This document shows, piece after piece, positions 21,336 through 26,901 of a stretch of DNA of 26,901 nt. Below the pieces are notes generated by a model. It made no database searches. It was not told where the DNA came from and saw only the letters and a program-made list of their open reading frames with translations. This DNA is from Patescibacteria group bacterium. Lineage in GTDB: Bacteria; Patescibacteriota; Patescibacteriia; UBA2591; UBA6264. Position numbers and translations under genes: made by a program. The stretch lies in NCBI GenBank assembly GCA_018896315.1, contig JAHIMV010000098.1, positions 1 to 26,901 of the forward strand. The letters run 5' to 3'. Positions within the stretch are counted from its first letter, which is position 1; every line of letters begins with the position of its first letter.

Positions 21336-22970
21336 ATGCCCATAAAAAAAGATAGGTCCGCTTGCCGGCGAGACAGGATTAATTCATTGCTGGTAAAAAA
21401 GAATAATCCTGTTTTAAACTTAAAAATTCTTGAGAAAAAAAAGTTTAATTTCTTAGAAGAACTTAAGCAAAGATTTCCTTCGGCGGAAATTTTTTTAGTT
21501 GGTGGAGCGGTCAGAGGTTTACTTTTATCAAGAAAGACGCAAGATTATGATTTTGTAATTCGTAGAGTTAAAGTTAAAGTTTTAGAAGAATTTTTAAATA
21601 GCCAAGGAAAGGTTAATCTGGTTGGACAGACTTTTGGTGTTTTTAAATTTATTCCAAAAAGAGGAGACAAACAAAATCCATTTGACATTGCTTTACCAAG
21701 GAAAGATTTTTCTTTGGGTACAGGTGGTTATAGAGACGTAGAAATTCAAACAAGTCCAGGACTATCAATTAAAAAAGACTTAAGTCGTAGAGATTTTACA
21801 ATTAATGCCATGGCTTTAAAATGGGAGAAATTTGATAAAAGAGGTATAGGTCATTGGCAAATTATTGACCCTTATCACGGAATAGAAGATTTAAAGAAAA
21901 AAATTATTCGAGCTGTGAGAGATCCCAAAGAAAGATTTAAAGAAGATTATTCTCGCATGCTTAGGGCAATAAGATTCGCTTGCCAGCTTGATTTTAAAAT
22001 AGAAGAGGATACTTGGAAGGCCTTAAAAAGCCAAATGAAATTTATTAATAAGATAAGTAGAGAGGTAAAGTCAGTTTCAAATGGAAAAATAGTTGAACCA
22101 AAGGTTATTGAAAAAAGGGTGGTTCCTTATGAGGTTATTGCAAAAGAATTTTTAAAAACTTTTATGTGTCAACCAGTTCAAGCTTTTGATTTATATGACC
22201 AAAGCGGTGGTTTTAAAGAGCTGATACCAGAGGTTTTAAAAATGAAGAACTGTCCTCAGCCAGAAAATTATCATATGGAGGGGGATGTTTGGGAACACAC
22301 TCGTTTGAGTTTAGAAAAATTAAGCTCAACTAATCTTAGAAAAAAGTGCGGCAAGGGAACACTCTCGAACGAGGTAATCATTGCAACACTTTTTCATGAT
22401 TTAGGAAAACCATACACCATTCAAACTCCAGAGGAGCATGGAACAGACAGGATACGATTTAATGAGCATGATGTTATTGGGGCACAAAAAGCTAGAGATA
22501 TTGCCAAAAGGTTAAAGCTTTCTAGTCCAGATAAAGTTGGAATTGATATAGATGAAATGGCTTGGCTAATTGAACAACATATGGTTTTAATTAAAGGAGA
22601 TATTACAAAAATGAGACCAAGAACAATTGAAAAATACTTTTTTAACTCACATTATTCCGGCCAAAAATTACTTCAAATTTCTTTTGCTGATATTTCAGCA
22701 ACAATTACAAAAAAAGGGCCGTTAAGCTTTGATAAATTTGATCAGATGCTAGAACGAATCTATGGCTTAAAAGAATTAAGTGAAAGCAAAAAAGAATTAC
22801 CTAAACCATTAATCACGGGCGATGATATTATGAAAGAGTTTAATTTATCCCCCGGACCTCAAGTCGGCAGACTTTTAGAGTCAGTTAGGACAGGACAATT
22901 GAGCAAAAAAATTAAAAATAAAGAGCAAGCTTTAAATTTTTTAAAAAAGAAAAACAAAAAGAAGTCCTAA
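21336..22970 (+). CDS. cca: CCA-adding tRNA nucleotidyltransferase / poly(A) polymerase family, with HD domain
   Basis: A 544-residue class II nucleotidyltransferase. FLVGGAVRGLLLSRKTQDYDFVI carries the GG motif and the catalytic DYD; RRDFTINAMALK and DPKERFKEDYSRMLRAIRFA are the following signatures. A C-terminal HD domain has FHDLGKP (about residues 354-360) and an EQHMVLIKGD segment. It should add or repair CCA ends, needed for tRNA-Leu here, which lacks an encoded CCA. I place the start at ATG 21336; the frame extends upstream through tRNA-Val, which cannot be coding. The N-terminal 30 residues include a palindrome (21361-21372) and are not conserved, so the start may be later. Confidence 0.9.
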   Translation: MPIKKDRSACRRDRINSLLVKKNNPVLNLKILEKKKFNFLEELKQRFPSAEIFLVGGAVRGLLLSRKTQDYDFVIRRVKVKVLEEFLNSQGKVNLVGQTFGVFKFIPKRGDKQNPFDIALPRKDFSLGTGGYRDVEIQTSPGLSIKKDLSRRDFTINAMALKWEKFDKRGIGHWQIIDPYHGIEDLKKKIIRAVRDPKERFKEDYSRMLRAIRFACQLDFKIEEDTWKALKSQMKFINKISREVKSVSNGKIVEPKVIEKRVVPYEVIAKEFLKTFMCQPVQAFDLYDQSGGFKELIPEVLKMKNCPQPENYHMEGDVWEHTRLSLEKLSSTNLRKKCGKGTLSNEVIIATLFHDLGKPYTIQTPEEHGTDRIRFNEHDVIGAQKARDIAKRLKLSSPDKVGIDIDEMAWLIEQHMVLIKGDITKMRPRTIEKYFFNSHYSGQKLLQISFADISATITKKGPLSFDKFDQMLERIYGLKELSESKKELPKPLITGDDIMKEFNLSPGPQVGRLLESVRTGQLSKKIKNKEQALNFLKKKNKKKS

Positions 22971-22991
22971 ATATTTTTAAATAAACATTTT

Positions 22992-23016
22992 AAAAAGGGG
23001 AACTCCCCTTTTTGTT
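22992..23016 (+). terminator. Rho-independent terminator after cca
   Basis: AAAAAGGGG pairs perfectly with CCCCTTTTT around AACT, then GTTTC. It separates cca from rluD. Confidence 0.8.
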
Positions 23017-23023
23017 TCTTTTC

Positions 23024-23032
23024 TGCTAAAAT
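23024..23032 (+). promoter_or_regulatory. Extended -10 promoter of rluD, leaderless geometry
   Basis: TGCTAAAAT forms an extended -10 (TGnTAAAAT) ending 7 bases before the ATG at 23040. No SD is present. Confidence 0.5.
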
Positions 23033-23039
23033 ACAAGTA

Positions 23040-23828
23040 ATGTCAGTTGACTTTTTCCCTAAATTTGATAAAGTAAAAATTCTAGAACAGAATGAAGATT
23101 TTTTAATTATTAATAAACCGTCTGGCTTATTAGTTCACCCCGTTAAATGCCACCCTGTGGCAATTTCGCCAGAGGCGAAATTATTTAACAGGGTGAACCC
23201 AGACAAATATTCAAAAGAACAAACATTGATAGAGGTTCTTTTAAAAACTTATCCTGAAATAAGTGGAGTTGGTCAATTAGGTCGTGATGGCATTGTTCAT
23301 CGTTTAGATAAAGATGTTTCCGGTATTATGGTGGTAGCTAAAACGCAAAAAATGTATGATTTTTTAATAGAGCAATTTCAGGAAAATAAAGTTAAAAAAC
23401 AATATTTAGCCTTAGTTTATGGGCAACCACCAAAGAATAAAGGGATAATTGATTTGCCTTTAGGGAGAAACAAAAAAGGAAAAATAATAGCCTTAACTTA
23501 TAGAAAACAAATTAAACAAGAAAAAAGCGCTATTACAGAATATGAAATAAAAGAGAACTTCGATAAATTTAGTTTATTAAAAATTAATCTTTTAACTGGA
23601 CGGACTCATCAAATCAGAGTTCATCTACGTTCAATTAGATGTCCAATCGTTGGAGATCAAAAATATAAATTAAGGGATAAAAAATTAAAATCACCCCTTG
23701 AATTAAATCGCATTTTTTTACATTCTAATTCTATTGGTTTTTATAACCTCGAAAGAAAATGGCAAGAGATTGAATGTGCCTTGCCTTTAGAATTAGAAGA
23801 TTTTTTAAACAAGATAAGAAAAAACTAA
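23040..23828 (+). CDS. rluD: RluD-family 23S rRNA pseudouridine synthase with in-frame repeat insertion
   Basis: A 262-residue RluA/RluD-type enzyme that isomerises uridine in 23S rRNA. The catalytic Asp is D90 in GRDGIVHRLDKDVSG; LLTGRTHQIRVHLRSIRCPIVGDQ is the second signature. No N-terminal S4 domain. Between LLVHP (residues 30-34) and QTLIEVLL (61-68) there are about 18 residues more than usual. They coincide with a 64-bp palindromic element (residues 32-53) also found between khpA and trmD. The frame is kept, so the enzyme is probably functional with an added loop. The gene starts a unit with gmk (1-base gap) and rplS (13-base gap). RluD rather than RluA or RluC is a guess. Confidence 0.9.
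   Translation: MSVDFFPKFDKVKILEQNEDFLIINKPSGLLVHPVKCHPVAISPEAKLFNRVNPDKYSKEQTLIEVLLKTYPEISGVGQLGRDGIVHRLDKDVSGIMVVAKTQKMYDFLIEQFQENKVKKQYLALVYGQPPKNKGIIDLPLGRNKKGKIIALTYRKQIKQEKSAITEYEIKENFDKFSLLKINLLTGRTHQIRVHLRSIRCPIVGDQKYKLRDKKLKSPLELNRIFLHSNSIGFYNLERKWQEIECALPLELEDFLNKIRKN
23134..23197 (+). repeat. 64-bp palindromic element inserted in rluD
   Basis: Arms TTCACCCCGTTAAAT and ATTTAACAGGGTGAA pair with one mismatch; inner stem AATTTCGCC/GGCGAAATT with loop AGA. It has the same length and architecture as the copy at 18176-18239, where the inner loop is TTT. Its 64 bases alone are not a multiple of three, so a few flanking bases must have been gained or lost at insertion. Confidence 0.8.
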
Positions 23829-23829
23829 A

Positions 23830-24396
23830 ATGACTAAGGTTTTTGTTATTTCAGGTTTATCAGGAGCTGGAAAAGACAGCGTTGTTGATGGTCTAAAGCA
23901 AGCTGGGTTAGCTTATACTCGAGTTATTACTACAACTACCCGGTCAATGAGATCAAATGAGAGCCAAGGGAATCCATATTATTTTGTCTCTAAAAATGAA
24001 TTCAAGAAAATGATTTCCAAAGATGAGTTTTTTGAATGGGCTATTGTTTATGATGATTATTATGGAAACACAAAAAAATTCGTTGAAGAAGCTTTATCTG
24101 TTAATAAACCAGTGATTTTTATAAATGACGTTCAGGGAGCAGCAACCATTAAGGAAAAAATACCTGAATCAAAAGTTATTTTTTTGACTGCTGGATCAAT
24201 AGGAGCAATTAAGGAACGGTTAGAAAAAAGAGGAGAAGACTCTCCTGAGGAAATAAAGATTCGTTTAGCAGAGATAGAGAAAGAAATGAAAACTTTAGAT
24301 CAATGGGATTATGTGATAATAAATAAAAAAGGCCAATTAAAAGAAACAATTAATCAAGTTAAACAAATTATTAAAAAAGAATTTATTCATAATTAA
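23830..24396 (+). CDS. gmk: Guanylate kinase
   Basis: A 188-residue P-loop kinase that phosphorylates GMP to GDP. P-loop GLSGAGKDS at residues 9-17; ITTTTRSMRSNESQGNPYYFVS is the GMP-binding region; FFEWAIVYDDYYGN follows as in the family. The length is normal. It begins one base after the rluD stop, so it is translationally coupled. It acts in the step after GuaA, whose ATPase subunit is also in the window. The typical GRPG/TTRxxRxGE motif reads SNESQGN, a mild departure. Confidence 0.9.
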   Translation: MTKVFVISGLSGAGKDSVVDGLKQAGLAYTRVITTTTRSMRSNESQGNPYYFVSKNEFKKMISKDEFFEWAIVYDDYYGNTKKFVEEALSVNKPVIFINDVQGAATIKEKIPESKVIFLTAGSIGAIKERLEKRGEDSPEEIKIRLAEIEKEMKTLDQWDYVIINKKGQLKETINQVKQIIKKEFIHN

Positions 24397-24409
24397 ATTT
24401 ATTTAAAAT

Positions 24410-24850
24410 ATGACAGAAAAAAAATCCTCCTCCGCTAAAACTACGGAGGACAAAGAAAAAAAAGAAAATTTGTCTCCTAAATATTCGTCAGGAGTGAAAA
24501 GGGAAAAAATTAAAATGCCTGCCTCGCCGGCAGGTAGGCCTGAGATTAGGCCAGGGATGTTAATAAGGGTTCATGAAAAAATCAAAGAACTTGACACAAA
24601 AGGCAAATCAAAAGAAAGGGTTCAAGTTTTTGAAGGGCTTGTTATTGCTCGACATGGCGGGAATGAAATAGGAGCAACTTTTACAGTTCGTAAAGTCGCA
24701 ACAGGTGGAGTGGGTGTAGAAAAAATTTATCCTTTAGCTCTGCCAAATATTTTAAAAATAGAGATACTTAAAGAACATAAGGTTAGAAGAGCAAAGTTGT
24801 ATTATCTGAGAGGTAAGTATAAAAAGAAATTAAAAGAAATAAAGGATTGA
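24410..24850 (+). CDS. rplS: Ribosomal protein bL19 with a repeat-bearing N-terminal extension
   Basis: A 146-residue L19 protein of the large subunit. The conserved part begins at about residue 45 (EIRPGMLIRVHEKIKEL), then RVQVFEGLVIARHGG, TFTVRKVATGGVGVEKIYPL and VRRAKLYYLRGK. The first 44 residues are an extension beyond the usual 115 and contain two palindromes (24428-24450 and 24518-24534) translated as SSAKTTED and PASPAGRP. ATG 24410 is preferred because no later ATG lies between the palindromes except at residue 36, which would still include the second. It follows gmk by 13 bases. Confidence 0.93.
   Translation: MTEKKSSSAKTTEDKEKKENLSPKYSSGVKREKIKMPASPAGRPEIRPGMLIRVHEKIKELDTKGKSKERVQVFEGLVIARHGGNEIGATFTVRKVATGGVGVEKIYPLALPNILKIEILKEHKVRRAKLYYLRGKYKKKLKEIKD
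24428..24534 (+). repeat. Two small palindromes inside the rplS reading frame
   Basis: TCCTCCG/CGGAGGA around CTAAAACTA (24428-24450), and CCTGCC/GGCAGG around TCGCC (24518-24534). Both have the look of short GC-rich palindromes that I recall as frequent in CPR genomes. Both are translated without breaking the frame. Confidence 0.65.
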
Positions 24851-24884
24851 TAATTGATGATTGCGGATTGAAGAGCTGTTTTAT

Positions 24885-24969
24885 GCGGACGTGCTGGAAT
24901 TGGTAGACAGGCTAGCTTGAGGAGCTAGTGGGCTTATAGCCCGTGGAGGTTCAAGTCCTCTCGTCCGCA
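24885..24969 (+). tRNA. tRNA-Leu (anticodon GAG)
   Basis: An 85-nt type II tRNA with long variable arm (GTGGGCTTATAGCCC). Acceptor GCGGACG/CGTCCGC, anticodon stem CTAGC/GCTAG with loop TTGAGGA. No CCA is encoded (ATTATAA follows), so it depends on the CCA-adding enzyme. Confidence 0.95.
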
Positions 24970-24984
24970 TTATAAATTTAGGTT

Positions 24985-25025
24985 CATCCGGTCATTCGAC
25001 CGGATGCCCCGTCGGATGACGGGGC
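24985..25025 (+). repeat. Two adjacent GC-rich palindromes
   Basis: CATCCGGTC/GACCGGATG (24985-25006) and GCCCCGTC/GACGGGGC (25006-25025), each perfect, in the gap between tRNA-Leu and tRNA-Ala. They could act as terminators or be relics of the same class of small palindromic elements as elsewhere. Confidence 0.65.
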
Positions 25026-25046
25026 AAGTCCCGCCCTGGGCATTAT

Positions 25047-25120
25047 GGGCCCATAGTATAGTGGTAACACGCGTCCATGGCATGGACGAATCGGGAGTTC
25101 GACTCTCCCTGGGTCCACCA
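25047..25120 (+). tRNA. tRNA-Ala (anticodon GGC), target of the recombinase element
   Basis: A 74-nt tRNA. Acceptor GGGCCCA/TGGGTCC contains the G3-T70 (G3-U70) pair that marks tRNA-Ala. Anticodon stem CGTCC/GGACG, loop ATGGCAT, encoded CCA. Its last nine bases form the start of the inverted repeat. Confidence 0.93.
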
Positions 25121-25247
25121 TATTGAATTTGAGGAGTTTCCAGCCTCGCCCTCGCCTTCGGCTCGGGCTTCGGCGGGCAGTTTTGCGAGCAAATCAAAGG
25201 GCTTTTTGAAATCAATTTCCAGTCGTCCCGCCGCAAGGCGGCGGTTC
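25112..25247 (-). repeat. Left arm of 136-bp inverted repeat (recombinase C-terminus in antisense)
   Basis: It matches the reverse complement of 26766-26901 with one difference (25223 T versus C expected). Read on the - strand it encodes the last 45 residues of the recombinase (NRRLAAGRLEIDFKKPFD..), and the frame continues across the tRNA-Ala antisense to a stop near 25043. The arm starts in the tRNA 3' end, so it probably contains the attachment core. Confidence 0.85.
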
Positions 25248-25383
25248 ACAAATGAAATTTGTTTTGCCCGAAAGGCAATGAGCCGATTTTTTTTCTTTCG
25301 CCGAAGGCGAAAGGCAAAGCGAGATTTTATTAAATTGTCGGCGTGGCGTTTCCTTTTTCAATTATCTTAAGAAATAAAAATTT

Positions 25384-26901
25384 ATGATTAAATATTTCAT
25401 CTATTGCAGAAAATCAAGCGAGGACGAGGAAAGGCAAATTTTGAGCATAGAAGCCCAGCTTGCCGAATTAAGAGAGTTTGCCAAGCAAAACAATCTTTTT
25501 ATCGTCCGAGAATATACCGAGAGCAAAACCGCCAAAGAGCCGGGCCGGGAAATATTTAATCAAATGCTTTCGGAAATTGAAAAAGGAAACGCCGAGGGAA
25601 TTTTAGCGTGGAATCCCGACAGATTAGCTCGCAATAGTGTGGACGGCGGAAAAATTATTTACCTCGTTGATAACGAAAAAATCAGATCGCTAAAATTCCC
25701 GACATTTTGGTTTGAGCCAACGCCACAAGGAAAATTTATGCTTTCTGTCGCTTTCGGACAAGCGAAATACTACACCGACAATTTAAGAGAAAACATTTTG
25801 CGGGGCATTAGGCAAAAAATAAGGCGTGGCGAACTTTCGGCAAAAGCCCCTCTCGGATATTTCAACGAACCAAGATTGCGAACTATTGAACCAAACAAAA
25901 AAACTTTTAATAAAGTAAAAGAAATTTTGAGGGCTTTTGCCACCGGCGAATATACTTTAACAAAAATTCAAAGCAAAATGTTTTCTCTTGGCTTGGTTGG
26001 CCCGAGAAGCGAAAAGAAAATGCCCTTGTCGTCTGTTGAGCATATTTTGAAAAATCCTTTTTACTACGGGCATTTTCTTTACCGCGGCGAGCTTCATCAA
26101 GGAAGCCATAAGCCAATGATTACAAAGAAACTTTTTGACAAAATACAGCAGGCGTTGAAAGACAACGGCAAACCTCGCAAAAAGCGGAAAGAAAAAAAGG
26201 AATTTTTGTTTTTAAATTTTGCTCGGTGCGGCGAATGCGGCTATTGCGTAACGGCGGACAGAAAAATCAAAAAGAGCGGCAGAGAATATGTTTATTACTT
26301 TTGCACCAGAAAAAGCAAAATTCAAAAATGTCAACAACATCGCTTTTTGCGGGAAGAAGCTTTTGCCGAACAAATAAAAGACACTTGTCAAAAAGTTTCT
26401 TTGTCTGATGTTTGGCGAAATAGATTTTTGGATAAATTGAAAGTGTGGGAAAACGAAAACCGCCAAACATCAGACCTTTTCGCTCAAAATCTCAAAAAAG
26501 AAATTTCCGCCATTAAAGCAAAATTAGAAAGATTAACCGACGCTTATCTTGCGGAAGCGTTGGAATTGGTAGAATTTCAGCAAACAAAAAACTCCCTAAT
26601 GGCGGAAAAGAAAACAAAAGAGGAAAAATTATCGGATTTTGAGCGAAAAGGAAATCATTGGCTCGAACTTACTAGAAACTGGATTTTAGAGGCCAACCAA
26701 GCCAAAAATCTCGCTTTGCAAGAAAATTTTTCCGAGATGAAAAATTTTCTCAAAAAAATCGGCTCGAACCGCCGCCTTGCGGCGGGACGGCTGGAAATTG
26801 ATTTCAAAAAGCCCTTTGATTTGCTCGCAAAACTGCCCGCCGAAGCCCGAGCCGAAGGCGAGGGCGAGGCTGGAAACTCCTCAAATTCAATATGGTGGAC
26901 C
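25384..26901 (+). CDS. Large serine recombinase, 3' end beyond the window
   Basis: 506 codons are open with no stop before the window ends. Resolvase domain: YFIYCRKSSEDEERQ holds the nucleophile (S11 in YCRKS), then EYTESKTAKEPGR and GILAWNPDRLARNSVDGG. A recombinase domain follows (PLGYF.., PFYYGHFLYRGELHQGSHKPMI), then a zinc ribbon with CGECGY and FCTRK..KCQQH (about residues 283-320) and a coiled coil (SAIKAKLERLTDAY..). Such enzymes integrate, excise or invert DNA. It has more GC and different codons (GCC, GGC, CGC) than its neighbours, a sign of foreign origin. Its last 45 residues lie in the inverted repeat. In most serine integrases the gene lies next to the attachment site, as here. 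Confidence 0.9.
   Translation, partial: MIKYFIYCRKSSEDEERQILSIEAQLAELREFAKQNNLFIVREYTESKTAKEPGREIFNQMLSEIEKGNAEGILAWNPDRLARNSVDGGKIIYLVDNEKIRSLKFPTFWFEPTPQGKFMLSVAFGQAKYYTDNLRENILRGIRQKIRRGELSAKAPLGYFNEPRLRTIEPNKKTFNKVKEILRAFATGEYTLTKIQSKMFSLGLVGPRSEKKMPLSSVEHILKNPFYYGHFLYRGELHQGSHKPMITKKLFDKIQQALKDNGKPRKKRKEKKEFLFLNFARCGECGYCVTADRKIKKSGREYVYYFCTRKSKIQKCQQHRFLREEAFAEQIKDTCQKVSLSDVWRNRFLDKLKVWENENRQTSDLFAQNLKKEISAIKAKLERLTDAYLAEALELVEFQQTKNSLMAEKKTKEEKLSDFERKGNHWLELTRNWILEANQAKNLALQENFSEMKNFLKKIGSNRRLAAGRLEIDFKKPFDLLAKLPAEARAEGEGEAGNSSNSIWWT
26766..26901 (+). repeat. Right arm of 136-bp inverted repeat
   Basis: Codes for the recombinase C-terminus (..FDLLAKLPAEARAEGEGEAG..) and ends in TGGTGGACC, the reverse complement of the tRNA-Ala 3' end, at the last base of the window. 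A second, reversed tRNA-Ala end may lie just outside. Confidence 0.85.

Noticed and set aside
25043..25249. Independent small gene on the - strand at tRNA-Ala
   Set aside because: It is the left inverted-repeat copy of the recombinase end running into tRNA antisense, not a separate gene.

Overview
The window is AT-rich DNA with an uninterrupted 16S rRNA gene, compact genes, the standard genetic code (TGA closes rpsP and trmD) and almost no Shine-Dalgarno sequences. The 16S gene mismatches common 'universal' primer sites and has an enlarged V1 helix. Together this points to a Patescibacteria/CPR-type genome. I cannot assign a class from sequence alone. The window looks like a whole metagenomic contig: it opens inside a gene and stops inside a repeat.

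Region 1 (about 1-16.4 kb) is accessory. Functionally unrelated single genes, nearly all on the + strand, are separated by a recurring intergenic element. In order they are: a truncated C-terminus, YjbQ, a ThiH/HydG-like radical SAM enzyme, a Cas4-like PD-(D/E)XK nuclease, small ORFs with a possible nuclease toxin, a RhuM-Doc/Fic fusion, a membrane-anchored exoprotein, an amidohydrolase, two hypotheticals, an IS element, an orphan helical protein, a GNAT acetyltransferase, a glutaminase-less GMP synthase, a RelE/XRE toxin-antitoxin pair, a class II Fic protein, a methyltransferase and a free-standing LAGLIDADG endonuclease. About 14 copies of the conserved tail CCTGAAAATTTAATTGAG lie in the same direction as the genes, usually 10-100 bp before a start codon. 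Many are preceded by a 9-bp hairpin whose stem changes on both sides while the loop stays CGA or TCG. None occurs after 15.2 kb. A separate three-way-junction RNA candidate lies at 4201-4260. This hairpin-separated, cassette-like array is the best candidate for something undescribed.

Region 2 (16.4-25.1 kb) is core: an RmlA-like nucleotidyltransferase, rpsP-khpA-trmD (no rimM between), 16S rRNA with its own processing stem and terminator, tRNA-Ile and tRNA-Val with their own promoter (no 23S or 5S follows), a CCA-adding enzyme, an RluD-type pseudouridine synthase, gmk, rplS, tRNA-Leu and tRNA-Ala. Small palindromic elements occur here, and some lie in frame inside genes: a 64-bp element found between khpA and trmD is also inside rluD, and rplS carries two palindromes in its N-terminal extension.

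Region 3 (25.1-26.9 kb) is a more GC-rich large serine recombinase next to tRNA-Ala. A 136-bp inverted repeat encodes the recombinase C-terminus in both arms and includes the tRNA 3' end, so inversion would keep the gene intact. The right arm coincides with the window end, so an assembly effect must be excluded.

Several genes have a -10 box 6-7 bases before the ATG, implying leaderless mRNAs. The 16S 3' end reads ACCTCATTT rather than ACCTCCTTA, consistent with weak use of SD initiation.
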